From contig NC_088295.1 of NCBI RefSeq assembly GCF_032854445.1, forward strand, positions 56,773,249 to 56,837,248: DNA of 64,000 bases. The letters run 5' to 3'. Position 1 is the first letter of the stretch. Each line of letters opens with the position of its first letter. Below the pieces are notes generated by a model. It worked only from the letters and a program-made list of their open reading frames with translations. It had not been told where the DNA came from and did no database searches. This document shows positions 12,201-24,054 of this stretch, in pieces. The stretch comes from Liolophura sinensis (lineage: Eukaryota; Mollusca; Polyplacophora; Chitonida; Chitonidae). The translations under genes and the position numbers were made by a program.

Positions 12201-15200
12201 ATTGTATGATAAACAAATTTTTCACTTTTGCCAGTATGAAAGTAGACTGTAATGTTGAAATTTCTCATTTGGGCAGATTTTAAGGTTTATGTTTCCATTC
12301 AAATTCATGAAATTATTTAGTCTTGTTTAGTCTGTCAGTCTTGTTTTTATGTTGGGTCATACAGCAGAAGATTAAACCATTGCCTGGGTGTTATCATCTT
12401 TGGCACTAGACTTGAGGGAATAGGTGAGGTAATGCTTGGCTCAATGTCAGTAAGCTGTGACGAGAGTGACTAGCACCTTTGGCATAGTGTTTCAGTTAGG
12501 CAGCGCTTAATATGTGTTGTCATGGCTTCCTACCTGCTTTATGCAGACTTCTCCCTGAAGTCACCACAAGCAAAACAACAAAGTCAAATTTTCTTTAAAG
12601 AAAAGACCTCCAAATTCGAAGTTAAACATCATTTAATAGACCACTTTAAACTATGCATAAATATCCTTCCATGTATTTATTTTAGGTTTTTGTGAAGAGA
12701 GTTAAAGGTTTTCAAACCTTTGAATTCTAAGGTGGGCTTTATGGACCATACTATCAGAATTTTTTTAACCCTTGACATCACACAAAGTTTTTCCATCTCT
12801 AATCACGACACTGAATGTTGGAATAAATCTTTTTACAAAGAGTAAAAGATTATTGAAATAATGTTCTCAAATATTCATTCCTCCTCAAATATTCCTTCCT
12901 TCTGGTCAACACCAGGAAAAAAAGATGATGTAATTTCAGGGTTCCTAGATACTGTCAATATGGCTCATAAAGCCCTCCATAGAGTTTAAATATCTGAATG
13001 CCTTTTAGCACTTTTAAAAATATCTAAAAAAAAAAAACTAAAAGAATTTTTACACATAGTTTCCTGTTGTCTGTATGATAAACCTTATTTCATATTTTAG
13101 CTTTCTTTTACTTTAATTCTTTAAATTTCTGATCCTTAACTTGTGTTATTAGAGTTCAGATTGTACTATTAGTTGGCTGTTTTGCGTCCGATGTTTTGTT
13201 CAACACATGGTCAGGATGGGCAACTAACCTGAGAGCACGGATGTGCCAGAAGTCAAATAAGTACAATAATCAGTGGCATAAGGGTACAAATCTGGGCCTT
13301 AAGCAGTGAAATGAATTTACTGCATGAAACTGACTGACACTTTGCAGGGAGCTGGAGTCCTCCAGTCAGATGTTGTCCATGGGATGGTGTTCAAACGGCA
13401 AGTGGAGGGTGAAATCAACAAAGTGGACAAGTGTAAAATTGCTGTCTATTCCTGCCCTTTAGACAGCATGCAGACAGAAACTAAGGTAGGGGTGAATGAA
13501 ACGTTTGTTACTGGTTGTACTATGATCCGGGCTGTGGGAAGGTCTGCCAGCAACCTGCGGATGGTTGTGAGTTTCCACCAGGCTCTGCTCGATTTCCTCC
13601 TACCATAATGCTGGCCGTCGTTGTAGAAGTGAAATGTTTTTGAGTATGGCGTAAAACACTAATGAAATAAATAAATATGATCCAGGCCTTCAAATTTGAG
13701 GAGCTCTATCACAATCTCACATCTAATGCACACCTGCGACAAAGTCTAGGTGTGATAAGACACAATCAATAACTTGCGGAGAATGAATTTTGGTGTGCTG
13801 ATCATAATATTGGCTTTCTGCGAGAGGTGTTACAAACATACACCAGTTTTCTGTCCCAGTGATTTAATTTCCTGTTTTATTGTGTTAAAATGACTAAGTA
13901 ATCTAATTTGTGATCAATTTTCTTCATCTCTGTACCTTCCCACAGGGTACAGTGCTTATCAAGAATGCTGAGGAATTGAAATCATTCAGTAAAGGGGAGG
14001 AAACCATGATGGAAGAGGTGAGTTGGTTGTCTCCCTTGGTTATTCTCTTTGATCCACTAGCACTAAGTAAGTTGTCTCCGGTTGTTTGTAAATCACAAGC
14101 AGGAAGTGGACCTGACTGGCTCAGATGGTCAAAGTGATGACTGGCTGCGACCATAAGGTTGCGTGTTCAAATCCAGTTCTGGCTGTCTCATCTGCATCTT
14201 TGAGTCGAGAGGTTTGTGGTTGCTATGGGCACTGCACTTTCCTCCATCCATAACCTAAACATTATACTGTAAGTGAAACCTGCTTGAGCACAGGGTTTAT
14301 AACCAGTTAAAAACATAGATAGATTAGTGGGGTTGTTAGGTAGGGTATGTCACACTTCTGAAATATTTTTGAGAATGATGTAAAGCACCAATCAAACTAA
14401 AAAAAAAAACATCTCAGTAAGTTTTTGCTCAGTCTGTCCTGGTTTTACAGCAAATCAAATCGATTGCCGATGCAGGATGTACACTGATTGTCTCTGGAGG
14501 AAAAGTGGGAGAGTTGGCTCAGCATTACTGTAACAAATACAAGATCATGGTGGTACGGCTGTTGTCAAAGTGGGATCTGAGGAGACTGTGTCGGGCTGTT
14601 CAGGCCACAGCCCTCCCCCGTGTGGTGAGTACATCAAGACATTACGTTGCCATTGTAGTTGTGTGCATGTAGCGATACAATTGCTTTGTGAAACAGGTGA
14701 ACAGGCTTAAACATGAAATGATTAATAGATATGTCTTGACGTTAAAGTCAAATGTTATTGTCAAAGAATTCGTAATTCACATCAATTACAAGGTTTTACA
14801 TGTTTTATTTTGATCATGCATTAGGTGATCTTAAGTTAGAAAAAAAAAAATACATACCAGCAGGCTGTGTTACAGTTGATAGAGAAGGGCATGATCCCAC
14901 AGAATTTGGGAAAGGCCCAGTGGGCTCAGAGTTGGGAAAATTTTTGACATATTTCATGCAAAACTGCACATTTTTGGAAGTAATGTACCAGGGAGTCATT
15001 GTTTTTATGTGCACTTGCAGGTTATAAGTGACAATATAGACCTGCCTTAAATAAAATCATGTGAATGCCTATGTGAGTTAACCAAAAGCAAACACACAAA
15101 CCTTCATTTCTCATAGTATACCTTAACCCCACCGTTCAAACAATAATAGACAGGTGTCCATGTGTGTCTGAAAAGGGTATATTTTGGGAAATCCATCCCC

Positions 15201-18200
15201 AACTGAGACGTTTGTAGTGGCGAATTGGGAAACAGACCATTAGGAATGGAATCAGATAGCAGCACCTAGAGCAAAGCTACGTTATGGCCTACAAACACAC
15301 GCCAAATAACACATGGTTCCTAAGCCCCTTTGACTAAAGGATTTGCATGTTACTTGTTGGCAGTGTATGCAGCGTAAAACTCGTCTATGGGTTTTTGTTT
15401 TTTTTTTTTTTTTCAGACTGCCCCAACCAATGAGGAGGCTGGTTACTGCGACCATGTTTATGTAGATGAGATAGGAGACACGCCAGTTGTGGTCTTCAAA
15501 CAAGGTAAATTCCCAAAGATAATGGTTCAGCATGAAGGGGATAGTGCAACGACTGGTTGACCCGTATCAGTAGTATGATGGCTCGGGCGGGGCGGCTTAC
15601 TTGCCTTCGGGAAGTTGTCTCAGTGAAGCAGCTCTAAATAGAAGAGCGGTGGAAATCCGTCCTTCAACAAGGAGGCACATTACACGTACATGCACCCTAA
15701 GGATTCCTTCGTTGTCATATGACTGAAAAATTGTTGAGTACGACGTTAAACCCCAAGCACTCACTCACCCCCCTAATATAATGTATAATCTATCATAGCA
15801 TTTTAGTGTTAGATGAAACAAAAAACTTTGAAGAAAAGGATACTTTTTTAAAAAATCTGTTTATTTATTTAATTGTTGTTTCAAGCCATGCTCTAGAGTT
15901 TTTCATTTGTACGAAGGTGGTGAGATGACTGGGTGGAGAAAACCAGGGGGTAAAACCACCAACTATTGGCAAGACAAATTTTTATGTGTAAAAACAAAGA
16001 GAGAAATACACATGCTCTAGGCTCTAACAAGAATGATGCACGAAATTTTAATATATTCATGGAAGTTCTGCTATTTGACCTCTGACAGATAAAAAGGAAA
16101 GTGCTATTGCGACGATAGTTGTGAGGGGCTCAACAGACAACATCATGGATGACATTGAGAGAGCCATCGATGACGGCGTCAACACCTTTAAGTGTCTCAC
16201 TAAGGTAGGTGGATGTGGTAGTGGCGCCATTCTTCCATGTAACTAGGATAACTGTGTCTGTGCAAAGTCATGATCAAGCTGTTCTGAGATGTGCTTAATG
16301 TGGTCTGCTAGCCAACAAAATCAAGCAACCATTAGAGTAATGGGGGTTGCAATAATGTGATGTCCATTAGTCCTGGACAGGTAGTTTTCCTCAGTGACCA
16401 TTGAAAACAGAAAGTTACCTTTCACATGTGTTTTAGCACGTTATTTGTGAAAGAGTTCTGAATTCACAGACCAAATTTTATCTGCAGTTTCATATTTGTT
16501 AGAAAAAAGGATGGTAAAGTGTTTAACCACTGAAAGGACGTATGTTATTTTGGGTGTGTTGATTATGTTACAGGACCCCAGACTGGTTCCTGGGGCAGGA
16601 GCCACTGAAATTGAGGTGGCCAAACAAGTGACATCTTACGGAGAGGTCAGTAATGTTGTGCTGTGCCGTTCTGTCATGTTGTGCTGTGCTGTTCTGTTGT
16701 GCTGTGCAGGTCTGTCAGGCTGTGCCATTCTGTCGTGCTGTACAGTTCTGTTGTGTAGTGCTGTACCATTCTGTCACAAACATTGTGATTAGCGCTAATT
16801 AGATGGCAGAGTGTCTCAAACATCCATCTTGTTATTCTAATTCAGAGTTCAAGGTCGTCGTTGTACAAGTGAAATATTCTTGAGTGGTGTGTAAGCCATC
16901 AATTGAATTTAAGAAATTAATCTCTAAGGGTCTCTGTTTTTCCAACTTTTGTGTTCAGCTTTAGAGGAAAGTTTGCACACACTGACAAGACCTCGTATTA
17001 CTGTGACCATATATCTGGTGTCTTCTGTTTAGTATTGTAACTAGGCAGAACAACAACATACACTGAATGAACCGCTTCAGTGGCCTAATGATTCGAGTGT
17101 CTACCTCAAACTCAGGAGACCTTTGATCAAACCTGGGTCGGTTCATACCAAAGACTTCAAAATGGTACTTGTTGCTACCTCTCTTGGCTCTCAGCACTGA
17201 GAGTTTAGAGCAAAGAAAGATGACTGAATGGCTTGGTGTCAGTGTAATGTGACTAGATGGGGTGTCATTTCGGGTGTCTTCAGCATGATACTTCATTGGT
17301 GGCAGTACTTTGTGCCAGAAGAATACAGTAAATACAGAAGATACTGTAAATGTACACCCACCAAATAACTCCTTGTTGTCATATGACTGAAAGGCTGTTC
17401 AGTATGGCATAAAAACCCAAGCATACATGCATAGGATACAAGTACATTGACATTGGGAAGGACCTGGTCTGAAACTCTGCCATGACAACATTAGAACTGT
17501 TTTAGTAATATGAATAACTGGAAAATTTGCCATCGTGACTGGCACTAAATTAAAAATTATTTCTAGACTTCCAGCTGTGTTATGTGATAATCAGTCGGTT
17601 CCTCTTTTAAAAAAAAAAATGGCTCTAAAAACTTTGAATTTATGCTTAAGATTTTGTACAGTTTTCACTTGCTACTTGATATAGCAGACATTAATGAGAA
17701 GTATTTTTGTTTTGCAGAGTGTACCAGGCCTAGAACAGTACGCCATTACAAAATTTGCTGAGTCATTGGAAGCCATTCCACGAGCAATAGCAGAGAACAC
17801 GGGAGCTAGGGTGAGACATTTTGATTGTTAGCTCATCTGGAGGGTGTCGGTGGTTAAAACCTTCCTTTTTTAGCTCCTGTATGATGGCTTTCATGCATGG
17901 ATTGAAGTTTTGAAGCTTTGTTTTTTAGCTCCCTTGTCTAAGTTATGATACATGTATGTAAATGTATTGACTCAGATGTAAGTGTAAACCCTTGTTTTTT
18001 TTTTTTTGTTTTTTGTTTTTTTTTTTTTAGCTCCCTGGTCTAAGGTCCATATGGTTTGTAAATGTAAACTTGTATGGAAGGTTAACCATTTTTTATAGCT
18101 CCTTATAATGGGCACTCATACATGGATGGAAGAAATTATGTTTTGTTTTCATACATAGACAACCCTCAATGAAATTGGGAATGGAGTGTAGGAATCACCC

Positions 18201-21200
18201 TGTCTGTCTGTAGACATGAAAATGCCTACGCATGTCCTCCCAAACTACGTGCCTGTTTTGATGTAACTTACCACACATCTTGCCTGTCATCTGAACTAGT
18301 GCATACTTAAGTTTAATGGCAATCAAGGTATTATTTTCATAATTACCCCCATTTAATGGTGCTTTTCCATGGATTTTGTCCATGCCAGTCTTCCTGAAGT
18401 ACTGAATCTATTTCCATGAAACTCAGCATACAACCACATGTATCTAAACTTGTGTATGCGCAAGTTCAATTACAATCACTTATTTTCTTAATTACTCCCA
18501 TTCAGATACTTTGTGCTATAATGGATTTTCATGTACACAGATTTTGTCCACACAACTTCTGCTAAAGTTTTGCACCAATTTCCCTAAAACCACTAAAGCA
18601 TTTTTTTGAGTGGAATTTATGCAAATTATGAATTATTATGAAAATGATTCTAAAATGATTTATTTGTGTGAATAAAGATGCCAGCTTCATAAAACTGTGC
18701 AAATTAGCTGTCTTACAACCCCTGCAGTAGCTCTATCAGAATGTTTCAAAATATTGCGTGTATCTAAACAAAATATCTGAACATTTATATGGTTAATATT
18801 GATGACAGTGTGATTATTACTTTTGTTTTCATATTTAACCTTCCCCCCCCCCCCCCCCCCCCCCACCTCATTCAGATACATGTGTAATGATGTTTTTCAT
18901 GCGTACAGTTTAATGGTTAAGCTGAAGAAACATTTCAGTACTGCGATGCACTCAAAGTTGTATATTTCACACGGATAATATCTGCGAATCGGTGTAATAT
19001 TCGTGTATGATGATGCCATTCCACTTCATTTTGGTTTAGAGGTCAGTATATGAGCGTATCACATGACTTGAACATCATGCAGTTTAACAAACTGTTCAGT
19101 CAGGCCAGCTATTTGTGTATCCCTGTCAACTTTGACTGAAGAGGATGTCGTCATAGGTATCGGGATGAACATCAGCCCACGTCAGTCCACCCATTACCAA
19201 TACATGTATATCTAGAAAATTAATTTATTTATCTCAATAAAATTTGGGAGACTTGTTTATCCTCACTCCACTAAGAAACTCGCTGAAAATAATCATCGCC
19301 AGACAATATTTTGCTAAACTTGCACCTATCTTTCTGTCAGATTTGATAGTAGGCTACTTTTGCATTGTATGTTCACTTCAAAACTGCTGTTGCAACAATG
19401 CGGCTGAAAATATAGCCGTTGAAAGCAACTTATTTAAATAAGACTTCACTTGTGGATTCACTAGTGGCTGTCTCATTTGAAGAGTTCATTTAGTTCAGAT
19501 GATCATGTACCTACTTCACATGCCGGAGCTCATATTGGGTTTATTAAAGCGATGTCGAAAAATTGTGCTGTTATTTTAACCGTCATCTACATAAAGTTGA
19601 GATTTCCAGATGTCTTCTGACATGTATCTGACTTAAAATGAACATTCGAATGTTCGGTTTTATCTGGGGTTTCCCCTTCGAACATAAGCCCACACAAGTC
19701 ACTGTATTTAGAAAGCCTAATTTTTTTTAGACAGTTACCTCCCTTGTTTAGCGACCTTGAAAGGTCAGACATGGTGTGTTGTTGTAATTATGCAGTCTAC
19801 CATGTAACTTCAGTTCTTCTGTACAGATCGTTGTGAATTTTATACGAATGCATTAAAAAAAGGTTATCGATAGTAAGGAAGATCGCATTTGGATTACTAA
19901 TCTTATAATTCACTTTCAATCTCGTACTGTTTACATGTGCGATCCACAAGTAAATGTTGCATTGTGGGAATCTTTGGACTGCCTCATTTACATTTTATCT
20001 CGTCGGGGGAGACCGCTTACACCAGTGACAGATTTCCCCTGGTAATTCTCTTAATTGACATTTTTCAGAAAATATAGGCCCAAGAGGTTTAGTTAGGAGC
20101 CAGGTGCAACTCATTTTTTTTTGTATTTAGCTGAACCAAATCAACAATTCTGAATTTTTTTTTTTGTACGGCACATCTTTTTAAAGATTATAGCTCCGAC
20201 AACCAAATGCCAGGAATTTCCCATACCTGATGAAATTGTTGTCACTCCCACTTTATGCCTTGATATGGTGTTGATCAGGTCTTTATGCTGTTGATCAGAT
20301 CTTCGTGGTGTTGATTGAGTCTTCATGGTGTTGGCTAGGTCTTCATGGTGTTGATCAGATCTTCATGGTGTTGGTTAGGTCTTCATGGTGTTGATCAGGT
20401 CTTCATGGTGTTGGTTAGGTCTTCATGGTGTTGATCAGATCTTCATGGTGTTGATTAGGTCTTCATGGTGTTGATCAGATCTTCATGGTGTTGATTAAGT
20501 CTTCATGGTGTTGATCAGATCTTCATGGTGTTTTCAAATCTTGCAAGTCAAATCCAGGCATTGAGGTTTGAAAGCGTGGAGTATTTTTCTGTAGCATTGT
20601 ACTTCTGTACCATTGTACTTCTGTAGCATTGTAGCATTGTAAAATCAGATGCCTCTATATCCATGTGTAGTCAAAACTGCTGGTTTGATTTTCACCACAG
20701 GGAACTGAAGTTCTGTCCAAACTGTATGCCAGTCACCAAGAAGGCAAGAAAACCGTAGGAGTTGATGTTGATGTAAGTTGGTGACAAGAAAAAACTAAAA
20801 CACAAGAAGCTGACTTAAATCAAATTGTTTTGTTGGTTTTGAAAGTTTGCAGTGTTGTGCAAAATAAGTTGTGCGATGTTGTGCAAAATAAAGTCTGCAG
20901 TGTTGTGCAAAATATAAGTGTACAATATTGTGCAAAATAAGGTGTGCAGTGTTGTGCAAAATATAAGTGTGCAATATGGTGCCAAATATAAGTACAATAT
21001 TGTGCAAAATAAGGTGTGCAGTATTGTGCAAAATATAAGTGTTCAGTTTTGTGCAAAATGACTTTTAAATGGGACATACAAATTCTTTAATAACTTATGA
21101 ATTGATCATTATTCATTTTTTGGGGCATATACATGTATATAAATGTATATAATGTGGGACATTGTTTGTTAACAGGAGGTAGGAAGTGTGTGCGACACCA

Positions 21201-22434
21201 CTGCTCAAGGTTTGGTGGATCTATACTTGACCAAGTACTGGGGGATGAAGTTCTCCATGACAGCTGCATGTACTGTTCTCAAGGTTGACCAGGTAAGCTC
21301 AGGACTTCAAACAAAGGCCCATGAGGTGACCGGGGTCATCAGTGGCTTAAATACCTTAAGACAGCACTTTAGACAACCAGGCTCTTGGTCACTGAAGTGT
21401 GATCAAATCGAATACAAATGTACATGTGGTTGCAGATTTTTTCGTAGCTGCATGTTGTTAGGTTTGTCATGTAGCTGGCTTACTGCAATGGTGTCTGCTC
21501 TGCCCTGACTGGTTTCTTTTTTCATGAACTTTGCAACTGACACGTAGTAAAATTTTGCCCATGGTGTAGCTATACCTTGAAAATCTTGTCCTGTTTACTG
21601 CAAACAAGCAAGTGCAAACAGAAAGTAAAAACAGAAAATGAAACGTATAGTTTGGTAAAAACTGAGTTTTAAATCAGTTCCATTTTCTGTTGATATAAGC
21701 CAATTATTTTTATTTTCAACAGCTCTTTATTCTTGTCCATCCTTAAATGTTGTAAAAAGTAGTTTTACAAGCTAGTTTGTAAAGAATGAAAAATATTGAA
21801 AACCGTATACATGTACACAGGAAGCTGGTGCTGAAATACATTTGTACACATGTTTGTTTCATATTGAGGGCTCTCGGCAGACAACTGTTCATCAGATAAC
21901 GGTGTTCAGGTGACTTCCACATAGGCCTAACCTAAATAGTCTTTCCGTCTGCAGCGTACATTGTGCATGTCGTGTTTTGAGATTGTGTTTTCAATTTAAA
22001 GATTTGTTTATAAACAGCGTGTCTTGATACTTTCTTTGATTTCATTCATGAGTATATTTAGAGATGTACATGTAGGCCAACTAGTCAGGAGACCTGCACA
22101 CCTCAGTGTCAGTGACTTGACCCCATGTGGCGAGGATTAACGGCCAGAGCTGCATGTGCCATGCAGGGTAACCAGACAAGCAGGGGTCTAATCACTCTCT
22201 TCAGTCATCTTGCTTCCAAGTCAGATCATGCGACGGTAAACAACACTAACTCACATGCGAAACTTTAGGTCATATACCATCAGTGTTGTTTATATACTGT
22301 AAAATTTCAAATTAAAACGCACACTTTGGTGAAATTTGGCTGTTCCTGAAGTAATGTTTTCTTTAGAAACAGTTTAAAATTATGGCTCTTTCTCATTGCA
22401 GATCATCATGGCCAAGGAAAGTGGGTGGCCCTAA
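6271..22434 (+). CDS. CCT8: T-complex protein 1 subunit theta (CCT8), 17 coding exons
   Basis: Subunit theta of the cytosolic TRiC/CCT chaperonin, which folds actin, tubulin and other proteins using ATP. Exons: 6271-6330, 8146-8236, 9014-9093, 9480-9611, 9804-9873, 11275-11403, 12128-12189, 13348-13485, 13946-14017, 14451-14624, 15417-15504, 16089-16204, 16574-16645, 17718-17810, 20701-20772, 21176-21292, 22402-22434. All introns are GT-AG and all junction phases close. The protein starts MALHVPTPPGFAQML, as in vertebrate CCT8, which decides the start; an in-frame ATG at 6100 is probably 5' UTR. Group II chaperonin motifs are visible: VTNDAATI (exon 3), the nucleotide-binding GDGTN (exon 4), STDNIMDDIERA with the catalytic Asp (exon 12) and GAGATEIE (exon 13). 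As written the ORF is 532 aa and stops at 22432-22434 after MAKESGWP. The usual tail GGPKP...WDED lies one frame over and ends at 22468, which would give about 543 aa against about 548 in human. The identity is certain; the end is either a sequence error or a true variant. Confidence 0.97.
6791..6959 (+). mobile_element. SINE family A, 5' (tRNA-headed) part, CCT8 intron 1
   Basis: CCTCCATGGCCGAGATGG (A-box-like head) is followed by TGAGCTCAAGGCTAGCTCAC and the GGGAAAGTCTTCCAGCAACC core; the usual 3' tail is missing. A diverged, 3'-truncated copy. Confidence 0.7.
7835..7976 (+). mobile_element. SINE family A, short form, CCT8 intron 1
   Basis: It begins about 15 bases before TCAGCAACCTGAGCATGG and ends in an AAATAAATAA tail after the ATATTCTTGAGTACAGC motif. 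A perfect 11-bp TSD, CACAGTAAATG, lies at 7824-7834 and 7977-7987. Confidence 0.9.
9190..9264 (+). mobile_element. SINE family A, 75-bp tail-only insertion, CCT8 intron 3
   Basis: Only the last 75 bp of the element are present, from CCACCATAAT to CCAATAAAC. They are bounded by a perfect 11-bp duplication AAATAACATTC at 9179-9189 and 9265-9275, so it is a complete insertion event rather than a decayed longer copy. Confidence 0.85.
9944..10205 (+). mobile_element. SINE family A, full-length copy, CCT8 intron 5
   Basis: The best complete copy on the plus strand. It has a tRNA-like head (GTGACTCAGTTGGTTAGCG as A box, GTGAGTTCAAGTCC as B box), the CTGGCTTCCTCTCCAGCC linker, the GGAAGGTCTGCCACAACC core, the CTCCCACTACAATGCTGGC conserved block, and a GTACGGCGTAAAACACCAAT tail ending in ATAAATAAA. 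Confidence 0.93.
11705..12100. mobile_element. Palindromic element in CCT8 intron 6
   Basis: The left arm (about 11750-11815) reads GGAAACATAAAAATG...CAGATGGAAAAGTGTGAAA. The reverse complement of the right arm (about 12015-12080) reads GGAAAATATAAAAAT...CAGATGAAAAAGTGCGAAA. The arms are of order 60-100 bp with an AT-rich centre and no ORF. It probably represents a second non-autonomous fold-back family. Confidence 0.6.
12615..13095. mobile_element. Fold-back element F1, second copy, CCT8 intron 7
   Basis: Same family as 4083-4459: AATAGACCACTTTAAACTAT, GAGAGTTAAAGGTTTTCAAA and AGGTGGGCTTTATGG at the left, with their inverted counterparts at the right (GGCTCATAAAGCCCTCC, CTGAATGCCTTTTAGCAC). 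The arms are more diverged from each other than in the first copy. Confidence 0.7.
13533..13675 (+). mobile_element. SINE family A, short form, CCT8 intron 8
   Basis: It starts at TGTGGGAAGGTCTGCCAGC and ends in AAATAAATAAA. It is flanked by TATGATCCGGGC (13521-13532) and TATGATCCAGGC (13676-13687), a 12-bp TSD with one difference. It has no tRNA head. Confidence 0.9.
14111..14411 (+). mobile_element. Diverged tRNA-headed SINE, CCT8 intron 9
   Basis: The head TGGCTCAGATGGTCAAAGTG and the B box GTGTTCAAATCCAG are clear. The 3' end (ATATTTTTGAGAATGATG, AAGCACCAATCAAAC, then A-rich) is that of family A, but the middle differs. It may be an older subfamily or a composite. Confidence 0.6.
15527..15775 (+). 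mobile_element. SINE family B (ACTC-tailed), 5'-truncated, CCT8 intron 11
   Basis: It matches the inner and 3' parts of the family B copies at 54338-54692 and 61697-62055: GTGCAACGACTGGTTGACC, GTGGAAATCCGTCC, GTCATATGACTGAAAAATTG, GTACGACGTTAAACCCC, then CACTCACTCAC. The tRNA head is missing. Confidence 0.8.
16655..16790. repeat. TGTGCTGT-rich simple repeat, CCT8 intron 13
   Basis: Irregular tandem repeats of a TTCTGTYRTGCTGTGC-like unit start directly after the exon 13 donor. Low complexity, not coding. Confidence 0.6.
16845..16920 (+). mobile_element. SINE family A tail fragment
   Basis: GTCGTCGTTGTACAAGTG, AATATTCTTGAGTGGTG and CCATCAATTGAAT match the family A 3' end in diverged form. 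Confidence 0.5.
17068..17425 (+). mobile_element. SINE family C (tRNA head, Meta-like body, family B tail)
   Basis: The tRNA-like head ends in a TTGATCAAACC B box. The body has CCAAAGACTTCAAAATGG, GTGTCAGTGTAATGTGAC and TCTTCAGCATGATACTTC. The 3' end (GTCATATGACTGAAAGGCTG, AACCCAAGCA) is that of family B. The body resembles the MetaSINE group described in bivalves, from memory and unverified. It lies in CCT8 intron 13. Confidence 0.7.
17870..18870. repeat. Diverged tandem duplications and poly-C run, CCT8 intron 14
   Basis: A T-rich motif ending TTTTTAGCTCCYTDGTCTAAG recurs four times between 17870 and 18110. A longer unit with ATTTTGTCCA and ACTCCCATTCAG recurs near 18340, 18500 and 18850. 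A run of about 22 C sits at 18843-18864. No coding content. Confidence 0.5.
20255..20535. repeat. 20-bp minisatellite, CCT8 intron 14
   Basis: About 13 copies of TCTTCATGGTGTTGATCAGA, alternating with a variant ending GTTGGTTAGG, give a 40-bp higher-order period. It lies 165 bp before exon 15. Confidence 0.9.
20845..21060. repeat. About 27-bp minisatellite, CCT8 intron 15
   Basis: Eight or so copies of GTGTTGTGCAAAATAAGG or GTGCAAAATATAAGTGT fill half of this short intron. Minus-strand frames are open through it because the repeat lacks stops, not because it codes. Confidence 0.85.
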
Positions 22435-22468
22435 ACCCAAAGAAAACAAAGGCTGGGATGAAGACTGA

Positions 22469-24050
22469 TTTTTTTTTCTCTCGGCTGTCCATCGTGCCAT
22501 AATTATTGTATTCCGTGTCCCACCCTATCGATTGAGTGCTATCTTTATTCAGTGTCGATGCTTAAAAAGAATATACACTGGTTTATTCAAAACCGTCGGT
22601 GAGATTTGTGTTTTGTTGTTACTACATGTAGAACTCCCTGCAAGAAGCTGCTGCACTGAATTTTTAAAGTTTTGGATGATATGGTAGGCCAGCAAAAAAA
22701 TCAAACCTGCAAGTCAATAGCACAATCCATATCCCAAACTTTTCTGCTGGCCCAGCCATAAATGGGTTCTTCCACGAGATTTCAAGCCCGTATTACTTCG
22801 CTCGTTCAGGCCAACTCTGATCCCTTAATCTCTTCCATTTTCCCTCCACATTCAAAACCACACTGGAGTCATTAAAATGTTGGGGGCCTCTGTGGCTGAG
22901 ACGTAGTGCGATAGTGCAGCACATTGAGATAGGAACCTCTCATCTACGCTCGCTGCCATTAAGCGGAGCAGGCTATAGTATAGTAATTTTGTCCATCTGT
23001 TCGTCCTTATTCTTGTCTGGGCTATACCTCCATTTGTTTTCCGTGTGTAGTTTTAATTTTTGGTGGATACTTAGACACAAATATAATTGTCAAATTACAA
23101 TTTCATGAAAAAACCTATCATCAAAAGCCATGAAATACTTTCTTCATGCTCCTCACAATACCATGCTGGTGTTTTATACGTTTTCAGGCATATGTTGTGT
23201 TATCCTTTCTTTTGGAGGGTGGTTGAGAGGAGGGGGGGGGGGGGTTGTTGGGTACATATTTCATCATTTTCCTAACAAACATACTATTGAATTTGCAGTA
23301 CATTTTCATGTATACTTTAAACTTGTAAAGTGCCCCCCCAGTTCCCCAGGTGATGGCTGGGGTCCCTTTTCAGACATTCTGCCCTTTTATCAAAGATCTT
23401 TTAGTTTTGAACTTGTTAATGATAACCGCAAGTGGATTTACAGAGAATTCCTACTTTAATAGGTTTAGAATCAGCTTATATGTTCATTTACGGTATTCTG
23501 ACATCCGAAAGAAAGATAATGATCCAAGTTTTAGAGAAGAAAAACGGATGGTAATCTAGGCTTTTGAAGAAGACCTTCAAACGCTTTATAGTGCTGAATT
23601 GATCCGGCTTTCGCTTTGTGCCAGACATCTGAACAAATCGATGCACTGGCCATTCAACATATACAAGGTGACATCGTCAAAGCTCCTGCGGTTCAGCTCT
23701 AACATGATGCATGACAGCTAAATTAGAAGATGAAGGCAATTATTGACTTGGGAGACCGCTAATGACGTGTCTGTCATTTCAATGGCCTCAGATCAAGGAG
23801 AGCCATAGCGCACCTTGACGAGGGGACGTTACACAGTGGCCTCGGACTGAATGTAACCACGCGTCTATTAAATAAAATGTATTATACAGCATGTAGATAG
23901 CACCGACGACAGTTTCACTGTAGGCATTTTTTTGTCAGTTTACCTCCATTTTATTGCTGGTGCCTTCACCGAGAGCCGCAGGCTCAAATCCAGCTCCGTA
24001 CATCCAAGTACTCGTCGAAAGGAGCAGATGGTTTACTCAGACCGCATGTG
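22469..24050. other. Intergenic region after CCT8, no gene recognised
   Basis: Contains a SINE-head-like stretch near 22885 (GGCCTCTGTGGCTGAGACG), a run of 17 G near 23230 and otherwise unremarkable AT-rich DNA. The short open frames show no domain or splice context. Confidence 0.5.
22570..22575 (+). terminator. Possible variant polyadenylation signal of CCT8
   Basis: AATATA lies about 100 nt after the conserved CCT8 tail and is followed by T- and GT-rich sequence. No canonical AATAAA was seen closer to the stop. This is a weak call based on position only. Confidence 0.25.
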
Positions 24051-24054
24051 TACG

